Part shown: positions 44,383 through 52,929 of the stretch, in pieces
Layout of the letters: the number at the start of each line of letters is the position of its first letter
Numbering within the stretch: the first letter of the stretch is position 1
From: Henriciella pelagia
GTDB lineage: Bacteria > Pseudomonadota > Alphaproteobacteria > Caulobacterales > Hyphomonadaceae
DNA length: 64,000 bases
Direction of reading: 5' to 3'
Assembly: GCF_002088945.1 (NCBI RefSeq)
Contig: NZ_NCSU01000014.1
Location: 1 to 64,000, forward strand
The notes under the pieces: model-generated
The model's input: the letters and a program-made list of their open reading frames with translations, nothing else
Told to the model about the DNA's origin: nothing
Databases searched by the model: none
Made by a program: the position numbers and the translations under genes

Positions 44383-45462
44383 ATGAGTTTTGCTACCTTC
44401 CGCATCATCCATCGGTGGCTGAGTCTGATTTTCGTCACTTTATGGATTCTGCAAGCCGCTTCAGGCTTGGTAATCGCGTTCAGGGCCGACATTGATGATT
44501 TCCTGATCGGCAATCCGGCCCGGGAGACTGATGCGCAGGCGTTCGCCAATGCCGTAGAAAGCCTGCAGAAAGAAGGGGCGGACATTTCGTCCATCTGGAT
44601 TTCAGGCGGGCGCGACGGCCAGTACGATGCCTACCTGATGCGCGATGGCGATTCCCAAACAGTCAGGATCGACGGCGCAGGCAACCGGATCCGCGAGCGT
44701 TCAGACTCCGCGCTCTTTTCGGAAGGCGCAGTTTTTGAAACGGTGACCCAGTTTCACAAGTCCTTGATGTTGGGAACCGTTGGCTACCTCTTCTTGTGTG
44801 TGTCGGGTCTTCTGCTCGCGTCCAACATCATTTTCGCCATCGTCATGGGCTGGTCGAGACGGCGACGCTTCAAGGAATTTGCAAAGGCCAACAGCGCTCC
44901 ACCCGGGGTGTCGCTCTCCGGCTGGCACTGGAGGGTCGGGTTATGGGGTGCTCTGCCTGCACTGATCGTCGTGCTGGCGGGGGCCGCGCTCACCCAGGCT
45001 GATGCCCTGGACGAAGCTATCAATGTCACCGAGCCAACACCGGACAACGTCGACTCGATTGTCGAAACGCCGGTCGGTCTCGCCGAGGCCATCGAGACGG
45101 CCCTGGCTGAGTATCCAGGCTCAGAACTGATCGCGATTTCGCTGCCTTCTGAAACCCGGCAGTGGTACCGGTTCCGCCTCAAGGCACCGGGAGAAATGCC
45201 CCGTCTCTATGGAGCGACGAGGGTCTATGTCGGTCTCGGAGGCGATGTGCTGATGAGCCATGACGCGGCAAACAGCTCAGCCAATGAACGACTTTCTGAA
45301 GCGCTCTATCCGCTCCACACCGGCCAGATTGGCGACCTGCCAGGAAGACTGATCAACTTTGCCGTAGGTATCTGGCTTCTTGTCATGGCCTATTTCGGCA
45401 TCCGACTCTGGCTGACTCGACGTGCGGTTGGTCAACGATCTGCTCGTTCTGCAGATCGCTGA
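44383..45462 (+). CDS. PepSY-associated TM helix protein
   Basis: A 359-residue inner-membrane protein of the PepSY_TM group. An N-terminal helix (WLSLIFVTLWILQAASGLVIAF) is followed by a periplasmic region, then TM pairs near FHKSLMLGTVGYLFLCVSGLLL and WRVGLWGALPALIVVLAGAAL, a second periplasmic PepSY-like region, and a last helix INFAVGIWLLVMAYFGIRLWL. RIIHRWLSL and FHKSLMLG contain histidines typical of the family, which often accompanies TonB receptors and may move electrons across the membrane. The start at 44383 is chosen because the frame upstream is not hydrophobic. The lysR gene lies 130 nt downstream on the same strand. Confidence 0.82.
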   Translation: MSFATFRIIHRWLSLIFVTLWILQAASGLVIAFRADIDDFLIGNPARETDAQAFANAVESLQKEGADISSIWISGGRDGQYDAYLMRDGDSQTVRIDGAGNRIRERSDSALFSEGAVFETVTQFHKSLMLGTVGYLFLCVSGLLLASNIIFAIVMGWSRRRRFKEFAKANSAPPGVSLSGWHWRVGLWGALPALIVVLAGAALTQADALDEAINVTEPTPDNVDSIVETPVGLAEAIETALAEYPGSELIAISLPSETRQWYRFRLKAPGEMPRLYGATRVYVGLGGDVLMSHDAANSSANERLSEALYPLHTGQIGDLPGRLINFAVGIWLLVMAYFGIRLWLTRRAVGQRSARSADR

Positions 45463-45487
45463 AATAGGCTTTTGCCAAAGTTTCAAG

Positions 45488-45521
45488 CGCACCAACAACT
45501 GTGTTGCTAAAAACGCACCAA
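45488..45521. promoter_or_regulatory. Direct repeat CGCACCAA in the lysR leader
   Basis: Two copies of CGCACCAA, at 45488-45495 and 45514-45521, lie 26 nt apart in the gap between the PepSY stop and lysR. Each carries the GCACC half-site of the GGTG-N9-CACC dyad. They could be weak autoregulatory half-sites; the evidence is only sequence similarity. Confidence 0.3.
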
Positions 45522-45592
45522 TGCAGCTTGACTTCGATGAAAACCGTGCCGTGTACTGTCTGTGTCACTTTGATGAACGCAGGAGACAAGTC

Positions 45593-46579
45593 TTGGCCGA
45601 CCCCACCGACTCTTCATTGTATCTCGGACAGCAGCCGCCTGCCCGAAAATCGCTTCCACCTTTTGAAGGACTGAGAGCATTTGATGCAGTGGCGCGTCTA
45701 GGGGGCGTCCGCAAAGCGGCGAAGTGGCTCGACCGTGACCATGCCGTCCTCAGTCGGCACCTCCGCAAACTGGAAGAATGGGTCGGTATTGCGCTCATCG
45801 AGCGTGTTCCGACAGGCCTGGTTCTGACAGAAGCCGGCAAGGATTATCACGCTTCGATCGCCAAGTCGCTCGACGCCATTTCATATGCGACGCTCGACCT
45901 GATGAACCAGGGCATCCATCATCAATTGATGATCTGGAGCACTCCGGGTTTTGCCCAGCAATGGTTGTCACGGCGCCTGGCTTCGCTTGAGAAGGCCAAC
46001 AAGGGCGTGGAAATTGAGCTCAAGCCTTCAGTCACCGAACCTGACTTTCTGTCACACGAAGCCAATGCAGACATTCGATTCTGGTCTTCTTACGAAGATC
46101 TGGACGAACTGCCGGCACACTTGCGGTATCAAACGTTCGCAGAATCCCCGATCATCCCGGTCGCAAGTCCCGATTACCTCGAACGGCATCCCGAGATAAC
46201 TTCTCCGAGCGATCTGCTGGCGCACCAGTTGCTCCATGAAAATACAACCAGAACGTGGGAGTTGTGGCTGACTTCGTTGGGTGTTGATTGCGGGAGTGGG
46301 CTCAAAGGGCCTCGCCTTTGGCAAGGCAACCTGACGACAGACGCAGCGCGTGATGGCCGCGGCATCGCGCTCACAAACCCTATGGTCGCGTCAAAGCACC
46401 TTTCGCGCGGGGACCTTGTCTGGATCGGAAAGGATAATCCTGCTTTCCCACCACGTCCCGGCTATTATGTGCTGATCGCGCGCCGGGATCGTTGGGACGA
46501 AGCGAGCCTCAGGCGCTTTCGCACCTGGCTCGCCGGAACCGTTGCGAAGGACATGCCGGAGCTCGTTCCCGCTGCTTAG
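45593..46579 (+). CDS. LysR family transcriptional regulator (GcvA-like), candidate regulator of the GGTG-N9-CACC boxes
   Basis: A 328-residue LysR-type regulator. The winged helix-turn-helix spans LPPFEGLRAFDAVARLGGVRKAAKWLDRDHAVLSRHLRKLEEWVG-like sequence (about residues 20-65), followed by LIERVPTGLVLTEAG and an effector-binding domain whose first strand is HQLMIWSTPGFAQQWLSRRL. The best start is a TTG at 45593 with AGGAG 7-8 nt upstream; ATG 45521 gives a longer N-terminus unlike the family. It is the only LysR gene in the window and lies among six operator-like dyads having the T-N11-A signature, so it is the natural candidate regulator. The effector is unknown. Its 3' end overlaps the convergent serine hydrolase gene by 4 nt. 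Confidence 0.88.
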   Translation: MADPTDSSLYLGQQPPARKSLPPFEGLRAFDAVARLGGVRKAAKWLDRDHAVLSRHLRKLEEWVGIALIERVPTGLVLTEAGKDYHASIAKSLDAISYATLDLMNQGIHHQLMIWSTPGFAQQWLSRRLASLEKANKGVEIELKPSVTEPDFLSHEANADIRFWSSYEDLDELPAHLRYQTFAESPIIPVASPDYLERHPEITSPSDLLAHQLLHENTTRTWELWLTSLGVDCGSGLKGPRLWQGNLTTDAARDGRGIALTNPMVASKHLSRGDLVWIGKDNPAFPPRPGYYVLIARRDRWDEASLRRFRTWLAGTVAKDMPELVPAA

Positions 46580-47736
46580 CCCAGCGCTGTAGCAGCAGCG
46601 TTGAAGAAGTCATTATCCGGGATGGCTTCAGAAAATTTCGGCTTGGCCCTGCAGCTCATGACGGTCAGCACGATATTCCGGGTGGGGTTGACATAAATGT
46701 ACTGTCCGAAGATGCCGCGTGCGCTGTATGCGCCCTCATGATGGCTTCCCTCACGGTCCGGCACGGGCCACCACATATAACCGTAATTGAGCGTATCGGC
46801 GTTCACCACACGCACCTTGGTCGCTTCGGTGAACCAGTCGTCCGGCACCATTGCTTCCCCATCGACGACGCCTCTGTTCAGTGCAAATTGTCCGAGGCGA
46901 GCATAGTCACGCAAAGATGCGCAAATGCCGCTGCCGGCAACCTCAAGACCATCGGGCGCTTCGAGCCACCAGGCTGCGTCCTGCTGCATTCCAGCTTTCG
47001 ACCAGATCTTCTCCGACGCATAATCGGCGAGCCATTTTCCGGTCGCCGCATGCACCAACGCTCCAACCACATGGGTTTCGCCAGTACTGTAATTCCACAC
47101 TGATCCCGGCTCGGCAATTCGTGGCAGGGAGGCCATGAATTCCATGATCGCACCGGGCTGTTGAGCGACCTGAAGATCCAGCATCGTACGACGCTCCGAA
47201 TCTGCATTGGTATGGGTATCGTCCCATTTCACGCCAGACGTCATCTGCATGAGGTGACGGATGGAAACACAATCATAGCCGCTACCTGACAGCTCCGGCA
47301 TGTATTTGACCAGTTGGTCATCGACGCTGTCGATAAAACCATCCCTGATAGCAGCGCCTACGAGTGTGGTAGACACCGACTTGGCCATCGACATCGACAT
47401 CCAGCGCGTCTCTCGATCAATACCCTGATCGTAATATTCGTGAACGATTTCGCCATCCTTCAACGCCAGGAGGCCGACAAGCCGGTTGCGGGATACATAA
47501 TCATACAGGTCATAGCTCGCTCCGCCTGACGGTATGATCAAATCGATAAGGGATGCATCGGCCTCAGGGATCGCTGAAACCTCGCCACCCTTCGAAATTG
47601 TTCGCGTCGGAAAGATCTCGTGAGTGTTCGCAAAGGTTTGCATCTGCACGTTCGGCATAAGCTTGCCGGCATAGGCATCGACAATATCGCCAAGTTCTTC
47701 GAAGCGGGCATCTGACTTTGATACTAGACCATTCAC
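46576..47736 (-). CDS. Serine hydrolase, beta-lactamase fold (6-aminohexanoate-dimer hydrolase NylB-like)
   Basis: A 386-residue class C beta-lactamase-fold hydrolase. The catalytic S-x-x-K is SMAK (about Ser116-Lys119) in the run RWMSMSMAKSVSTTLVG, and the tyrosine motif is WNYSTGE (about Tyr216). MTSGVKWDDTH and YGYMWWPVP are blocks shared with the NylB/EstB group, which includes 6-aminohexanoate-dimer hydrolases and carboxylesterases. There is no convincing signal peptide, so it is likely cytoplasmic. The GTG at 47736 has GGGAG 8 nt upstream and is preferred to a TTG at 47784 without a ribosome site. It is divergent from the PaiB-like gene across operator box 5. Confidence 0.82.
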   Translation of the reverse strand: MNGLVSKSDARFEELGDIVDAYAGKLMPNVQMQTFANTHEIFPTRTISKGGEVSAIPEADASLIDLIIPSGGASYDLYDYVSRNRLVGLLALKDGEIVHEYYDQGIDRETRWMSMSMAKSVSTTLVGAAIRDGFIDSVDDQLVKYMPELSGSGYDCVSIRHLMQMTSGVKWDDTHTNADSERRTMLDLQVAQQPGAIMEFMASLPRIAEPGSVWNYSTGETHVVGALVHAATGKWLADYASEKIWSKAGMQQDAAWWLEAPDGLEVAGSGICASLRDYARLGQFALNRGVVDGEAMVPDDWFTEATKVRVVNADTLNYGYMWWPVPDREGSHHEGAYSARGIFGQYIYVNPTRNIVLTVMSCRAKPKFSEAIPDNDFFNAAATALG

Positions 47737-47845
47737 AGGACCATCTCCCTTTCCTGAATGTCCGGCCAAGCCGGTGTTCTTCAACAGTTGGGTGAGACCG
47801 TAGCGTCTGTCGGGATATGGCTCAGGTGCTAAGCGGTCTGGATGC

Positions 47846-47862
47846 GGTGCTGATTTATCACC
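47846..47862. promoter_or_regulatory. Putative LysR-regulon operator, box 5
   Basis: GGTGCTGATTTATCACC, a GGTG-N9-CACC dyad with T-N11-A spacing. It ends 79 nt before the PaiB-like gene start at 47942 and lies about 110 nt from the divergent NylB-like gene start, so it could control both. Confidence 0.62.
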
Positions 47863-47941
47863 AGGCAGTCCTGATTACGCGCCGGACAAGTCAATTCTCT
47901 ACCGCGACACTCAGAGTCAATTGTAGACTCAGGAGGTCATC

Positions 47942-48589
47942 ATGACTGACATAGCCAGCTCTTGGAGAATGTTCGTTCCTCAATCCTATCGAGCGTCTGA
48001 CCCGGAAGCCATTATCAGCCATCATGCATTTGGTCAGATCGTAACGGCGCACAATGGTATGCCGTATGCGACCAGTGTGCCCATGTATCTTGAAGATGGT
48101 CCGATGGGTGAACGCATTCTGTTCGGACATATGGCTCGCGACAATCCGCAGGCTGCAACACTGATGTCCGGCATGAAGGCGTTGGCCACCTTCCACGGTC
48201 CAAATACTTATATCTCCGCGAGTTGGTACAAGGACCAGCCAACTGTCCCGACCTGGAACTATGTCGCCGCCCAGGTGCGAGGCACCCTCACTCCGATCGA
48301 TGATGATGAAAAGCAGCTGGCCATCATGCGCAAGACGATCGACCGCAGCGAGGCACGAACCGGCACCAGCTGGCTCATGAAGGACGCGCCCGCCGGCAAG
48401 ATCGACAGCCTGCTACCGCGCATCCGCTCCTTCCAGATAACTGTCGAGCGCATAGATGGCGTCACCAAACTCAGCCAGAAGCATCCACCTGCCGATCGGG
48501 AGCGGGTCATCGCTGCGCTGGAAGCCCTTCCAGGCGTAGCGGAAGCCCAGATCGCGGCATTGATGCGCAACCTCGGAAATGAAGATTAG
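47942..48589 (+). CDS. PaiB-like FMN-binding protein
   Basis: A 215-residue FMN-binding split-barrel protein of the PaiB group, named after a Bacillus negative regulator. The N-terminal MFVPQSYRASDPEAIISHHAFGQIVT, the middle SASWYKDQPTVPTWNYVAAQVRGT and the C-terminal KLSQKHPPADRERVIAAL are characteristic. Many such proteins are probably flavin-dependent enzymes rather than DNA-binding regulators, as no helix-turn-helix is visible. AGGAGG precedes the ATG. A second, more diverged member is encoded at 63161-63742. Confidence 0.85.
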   Translation: MTDIASSWRMFVPQSYRASDPEAIISHHAFGQIVTAHNGMPYATSVPMYLEDGPMGERILFGHMARDNPQAATLMSGMKALATFHGPNTYISASWYKDQPTVPTWNYVAAQVRGTLTPIDDDEKQLAIMRKTIDRSEARTGTSWLMKDAPAGKIDSLLPRIRSFQITVERIDGVTKLSQKHPPADRERVIAALEALPGVAEAQIAALMRNLGNED

Positions 48590-48608
48590 AGCAAGCTTGC
48601 AGGCCACC

Positions 48609-48625
48609 GGTGCTCTAAGCGCACC
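48609..48625. promoter_or_regulatory. Putative LysR-regulon operator, box 6
   Basis: GGTGCTCTAAGCGCACC, with 5-bp arms GGTGC/GCACC and T-N11-A spacing. It ends 79 nt before the aminotransferase start at 48705 and just 19 nt after the PaiB-like stop, so it would drive the aminotransferase operon separately. Confidence 0.65.
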
Positions 48626-48704
48626 GCCCTCATCACTTTAGTCATCTCCACTCAGGCGCGTTTGGGCGGTCAATTGGCCTTAACTACTCTCAAGGGGAAT
48701 CCAG

Positions 48705-50078
48705 ATGGCGATCACTCAGACCAGAACGGCGCACTTGCAAGCTATCGACGCCGCACATCACATTCATCCGTTTTGCGATCCGAAGTCGCTCGCAGAGCGC
48801 GGAACCAGAGTGATCACCAAGGCAGATGGCTGCTATGTGGAAGACAGTGATGGAAACCGGATTCTCGACGGTATGGCGGGGCTGTGGTGCGTAAATGTCG
48901 GCTATGGCCGTCAGGAACTGGTCGACGTCGCCGCACGGCAGATGGAAGAGCTGCCTTTCTACAACTCATTCTTCCAGAGCTCTACACCGAGCCAGATCGC
49001 TCTTGCGGAGCGCCTTTCCAAAATCACCCCTGGTGACCTCAACCACTTCTTCTTCGCCAATTCAGGATCAGAAGCCAACGACACCGTAATCCGGATGGCG
49101 CGGCACTATTGGCACCTGAAGGGCAAGCCGGAGAAGTACAAGTTCATCGGCCGCCACCTCGGTTATCATGGCAGCACGCTGGCAGCGACCAGCCTCGGCG
49201 GCATGAAGCATATGCATGATATGGGGTCGTCGACCTTGCCCGGTTTCGAACACATCATGGAACCGCACTGGTTCGCTCATGGCGGGAATCTGAGCCCGGA
49301 ACAATTTGCCCTCCGCGCAGCGCAGGCGCTCGAGGACAAGATTCTCGAGATTGGTGCCGACAATATCGCTGCATTCATTGGTGAACCGATACAGGGCGCG
49401 GGCGGTGTAATCTCGCCGCCGCCGGGATATTGGCCGGAGATTGAACGCATCTGCCGCAAACACGACATCCTGTTCGTCTCTGATGAAGTCATCTGCGGAT
49501 TTGGCCGGCTCGGCGAGTGGTTTGGCTGCCAGTATTATGGCGTTCAGCCCGATATCATGCCGATGGCGAAAGGCATGTCCTCTGGCTACCTGCCCATCTC
49601 GGCTGTGGCCTTTAGCGACCGCATCTTCGAGACGCTGAACGAAGGCGGTCCAATTTCGCATGGATACACCTATTCCGGACACCCGGTTTCATGCGCGGTT
49701 GCTCACGCCAATATCGACATCATCGAGCGTGAAGGCCTGGTCGAACGGGTAAGGAACGACATCGGTCCATACCTTCAGAGCGGCCTTGCCCACCTCTATG
49801 AGCGCCATTCCATAATTGGTGAAGTTCGCGGCGCCCAGGCGCTTGCCGGCCTTCAGCTTGTACGGTCCCGCGACACACGCGAGCCATTCGCCGCTGAGGA
49901 TAACGCTGCCATGATCTGCCGGGACATCTGTCTTGAGAAAGGTCTTATCATGCGGGCCGTCGGACAGGCGATGGTTATCTGCCCGCCTCTCACCATTACG
50001 CATGCTGAAATCGACGAAATGATCGACAAGGCAGATGCCGGACTTCGTGAAGCCGCTTCCAGGCTGGGACTCGACTAA
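48705..50078 (+). CDS. Class III aminotransferase, omega-amino acid or diamine:pyruvate type
   Basis: A 457-residue PLP enzyme. YVEDSDGNRILDGMAGLWCVNVGYGR is the N-terminal signature; ANSGSEANDTVIRMARHYW binds the phosphate; FVSDEVICGFGR holds the PLP-binding Asp260; MAKGMSSGYLPISAV has the Schiff-base Lys289. The sequence type is that of putrescine-, GABA-, 5-aminovalerate- or beta-alanine:pyruvate aminotransferases. It moves the terminal amino group to pyruvate, giving alanine and a semialdehyde. AAGGGG precedes the ATG. The semialdehyde dehydrogenase starts 2 nt after its stop, and alanine dehydrogenase is at the end of the same gene series. Confidence 0.9.
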   Translation: MAITQTRTAHLQAIDAAHHIHPFCDPKSLAERGTRVITKADGCYVEDSDGNRILDGMAGLWCVNVGYGRQELVDVAARQMEELPFYNSFFQSSTPSQIALAERLSKITPGDLNHFFFANSGSEANDTVIRMARHYWHLKGKPEKYKFIGRHLGYHGSTLAATSLGGMKHMHDMGSSTLPGFEHIMEPHWFAHGGNLSPEQFALRAAQALEDKILEIGADNIAAFIGEPIQGAGGVISPPPGYWPEIERICRKHDILFVSDEVICGFGRLGEWFGCQYYGVQPDIMPMAKGMSSGYLPISAVAFSDRIFETLNEGGPISHGYTYSGHPVSCAVAHANIDIIEREGLVERVRNDIGPYLQSGLAHLYERHSIIGEVRGAQALAGLQLVRSRDTREPFAAEDNAAMICRDICLEKGLIMRAVGQAMVICPPLTITHAEIDEMIDKADAGLREAASRLGLD

Positions 50079-50079
50079 C

Positions 50080-51552
50080 ATGAATATCAAGCTCGAAAAG
50101 CCGGCCCCGACGGGCGCCGGAACCCCTTCTCTATGGCAGCGCATATCGCGCAAAATCGCTGAACACACAGCCGGCACCACCTTCGCGGTTGTCAATCCGG
50201 CGGACGGGTCGGAAATCGCAAAGGTCGCAGATCTCGGGGCTTCGCACGCAAGAATAGCGGTCGACGCTGCCGCGCCTGCTCAGGCGGCCTGGGCCGCGCT
50301 TTCTGCCAAGGACCGAAGCAGTATTTTGCGTCGCTGGTTCGACCTGATCGTGGCGCACGAACTTGAACTGGGCGAAATTCTGACGCGCGAACAGGGCAAA
50401 CCGCTCGCTGAGGCCCGCCGGGAAGTCACTTTCGGCGCCAATTACGTCGAGTGGTTCGCGGAAGAAGCAAAGCGCGCCTATGGCGATGTTATTCCGACAG
50501 CCCTTCCCACCCAACGACAGATTGTCGTCAAGCAGCCGGTTGGCATTGTAGGCGCAATCACCCCATGGAACTTTCCGAGCGGCATGATCACGCGCAAGGC
50601 AGCGCCCGCGCTGGCCGCAGGATGCGCCGTGATCCTGAAACCCTCAGAAGAAACTCCGCTTTCGGCGTTGGCATTGTCCTGCCTGGCCGACGAGGCGGGT
50701 ATTCCCGCTGGCGTCTTTCAGGTCATCACCTCGAGCACGGCTGAAGATGTCGCGGGCGTCCTCACAAGCGATCCGCGCGTGCGCAAGATATCCTTCACAG
50801 GATCAACGCGCGTTGGGAAACTGCTTATGCGTCAGGCTGCGGACACCGTTAAGCGCCTGTCGCTCGAACTTGGCGGCAACGCGCCGTTCATTGTCTTTGA
50901 CGATGCCGACCTCGACAAGGCTGTCGCCTGTGCCGTGGCTGCGAAGTTCCGAAATGCCGGCCAGACCTGCGTCAGCGCAAACCGCTTTCTCGTCCACACC
51001 TCTATCAAGGAGGCATTCCTTGAAAAATTCGTCGCTGCCGTCGACGGCCTTCGCGTCAGCGAAGGACTCGATCCGAGCTGCGATATCGGTCCGATGATCA
51101 ATGCGACGGCGAAACAGAAGACGATTGCGCTTGTAGAAGACGCTCTCGCCCGCGGCGCCAAACGCTGTACCGCCCAACACACGGACCGGACCGGTTGCTT
51201 CCTCGACCCAGTCATACTCTCAGACGTGACGGTCGACATGAGCATCGCGAACACCGAGATCTTCGGACCGGTGGCTCCCGTCATTGAATTCAATACTGAC
51301 GAAGAAGCTGTTCAGCTCGCCAACGATACGCCGTACGGCCTTGCCGCCTACTTCTGGACCCGCGACATGTCACGCGCCTGGTCCGTTTCCGAAAGACTTG
51401 AAGCCGGCATGATTGGCCTGAACGGAAACGCCATTTCCAGTGCAGAAACGCCATTTGGCGGCATCAAGGAGTCCGGCCTGGGGCGTGAAGGCTCGCAGTA
51501 CGGCCTCGATGATTATCTCGACATCAAATACATCGCGATGGGAGGTATATGA
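50080..51552 (+). CDS. gabD: NAD(P)-dependent succinate/glutarate semialdehyde dehydrogenase
   Basis: A 490-residue aldehyde dehydrogenase of the GabD/DavD group. EQGKPLAEARREV, ITPWNFPSGMITRKAAPALAAG-type cofactor loop, LELGGNAPFIVFDDADLD (general base Glu263) and RNAGQTCVSANR (catalytic Cys297) are in the right places. It oxidises the semialdehyde formed by the transaminase: succinate semialdehyde gives succinate, glutarate semialdehyde gives glutarate. The presence of glutaryl-CoA dehydrogenase 15 kb away makes glutarate semialdehyde an attractive substrate. The start at 50080 is fixed by the upstream stop; the 3' end overlaps the porin start by one base. Confidence 0.9.
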   Translation: MNIKLEKPAPTGAGTPSLWQRISRKIAEHTAGTTFAVVNPADGSEIAKVADLGASHARIAVDAAAPAQAAWAALSAKDRSSILRRWFDLIVAHELELGEILTREQGKPLAEARREVTFGANYVEWFAEEAKRAYGDVIPTALPTQRQIVVKQPVGIVGAITPWNFPSGMITRKAAPALAAGCAVILKPSEETPLSALALSCLADEAGIPAGVFQVITSSTAEDVAGVLTSDPRVRKISFTGSTRVGKLLMRQAADTVKRLSLELGGNAPFIVFDDADLDKAVACAVAAKFRNAGQTCVSANRFLVHTSIKEAFLEKFVAAVDGLRVSEGLDPSCDIGPMINATAKQKTIALVEDALARGAKRCTAQHTDRTGCFLDPVILSDVTVDMSIANTEIFGPVAPVIEFNTDEEAVQLANDTPYGLAAYFWTRDMSRAWSVSERLEAGMIGLNGNAISSAETPFGGIKESGLGREGSQYGLDDYLDIKYIAMGGI

Positions 51553-52874
51553 TGTCCCGACAGCTCCAACAGCGCGCAACTATTCGGAGCCAATGCCTTC
51601 GAGCCGTCAGCCTCACGGCGATCATCGCCCTTTCCGGTCTTTCGGCAACAGCCCAATCGGGCGACCTGCCGGACAAGGATGCGCAGATCCTTGAACTTCA
51701 GCAAAGGCTAAGTGCGCAGGAGGAACGTCTGGCCCGCCTCGAAGCGCTGCTGGAGAGCGCCCCTCAGCCGGTAAATCCGGCACCCATGCGCGAAGAGACC
51801 CAGCGTCTCGCCACGTCACGGGTCAATGGGATTGAGCCGACGACAGCCTCTCCGGCCCTGCCGAAATTATCGGTGAGCGGCGATGCTCGTCTGCGTTACG
51901 AACACAATAACGCCTCGGACGGCCGACGCAGCGATTCCCGCGGCGCATTGCGCGCAAGACTTGCTGCGAGATACCAGTTTTCACCAAGCTTTGAGATTGG
52001 AGCTCGCATCGTCACCGGCGACCCGGATGATCCAAATTCCGCCGATGTTTCGCTTTCAAATTTCGCGGACGATCTGCAAGTCAGCCTCGACCAGCTCTAT
52101 GTTAAAAAGTCCTTCGGCAGCCTAAGCCTGACGGGAGGCAAGTTTGCGAACCCGTTCCGACGCACTGATCTGGTCTGGGACGGTGACGTAAACCCTCAAG
52201 GCATCGCCGCGCAATATGTGGCGTATGACAACAATGTAGCTCGGCTTGCCGGCAACGTTCTTTATTTTCCGATTGAGAGGTCGGTCGTTGGCCCTGACAG
52301 CACGGCAAGAGGCGGCCAGATCACGCTGGACACGCAAGCCTCGGACAAGTGGAACTTCGGACTCGCCGCCGGCTACTACGACTACGAAATCGAGGCGATG
52401 GCGACTGCGAACGCCGGCGATACGCGGACCAACCGGCTCGGCTCCGACGGCGCTTACATATCTGACTTTGACCTTTTCGATATCATTGCCAGCGTCAATT
52501 ATGATGGTCTTGGCGGGCGCTGGCCCATCAGCCTTGCGGCGGAGTATGTCGAGAATCTCGGGGCTGATGACTACGATACCGGGTACATGCTTTCTGCTTC
52601 AGCCGGGCAGACGGCTACACCTGGCAGCCTGAGCGTCGACTATGCCTACCATGTCGCCGAAGCTGACGCTGTCTTCGCTGCCTTCGCACAGGACAATATT
52701 CCGCTCGGGTCAAATTATCTGCAGCACGCCGTAGGCCTGACTTACGCACTGACCGACCACATCGATCTCGGCGCAAATATCTATGCCTACCGGTTGAAGG
52801 ACATCGAACTCGGCGGGCTACCAAGCACCGACTGGCAACAACGCGTCCGCTTCAATCTTGTCGCCGAATTCTAA
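51552..52874 (+). CDS. Outer-membrane porin with N-terminal coiled coil
   Basis: A 440-residue outer-membrane protein with signal peptide ending SATAQ (about residue 35). A short coiled coil follows (DAQILELQQRLSAQEERLARLEALLES), as in trimeric Porin_5-type or phosphate-selective porins, then a beta-barrel of amphipathic strands starting LSVSGDARLRYEHNN and ending with phenylalanine (RVRFNLVAEF). It would let small charged nutrients through the outer membrane. The ATG at 51552 is 6 nt from GGAGG; the one at 51549 is too close. It is embedded in the aminotransferase operon, so it may supply the substrate of that pathway. Confidence 0.82.
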   Translation: MSRQLQQRATIRSQCLRAVSLTAIIALSGLSATAQSGDLPDKDAQILELQQRLSAQEERLARLEALLESAPQPVNPAPMREETQRLATSRVNGIEPTTASPALPKLSVSGDARLRYEHNNASDGRRSDSRGALRARLAARYQFSPSFEIGARIVTGDPDDPNSADVSLSNFADDLQVSLDQLYVKKSFGSLSLTGGKFANPFRRTDLVWDGDVNPQGIAAQYVAYDNNVARLAGNVLYFPIERSVVGPDSTARGGQITLDTQASDKWNFGLAAGYYDYEIEAMATANAGDTRTNRLGSDGAYISDFDLFDIIASVNYDGLGGRWPISLAAEYVENLGADDYDTGYMLSASAGQTATPGSLSVDYAYHVAEADAVFAAFAQDNIPLGSNYLQHAVGLTYALTDHIDLGANIYAYRLKDIELGGLPSTDWQQRVRFNLVAEF

Positions 52875-52929
52875 AGAACAAGCGGCGCTTCCTCCCAAAC
52901 CAAACACTCTTCGACACGAGGACATTTCA

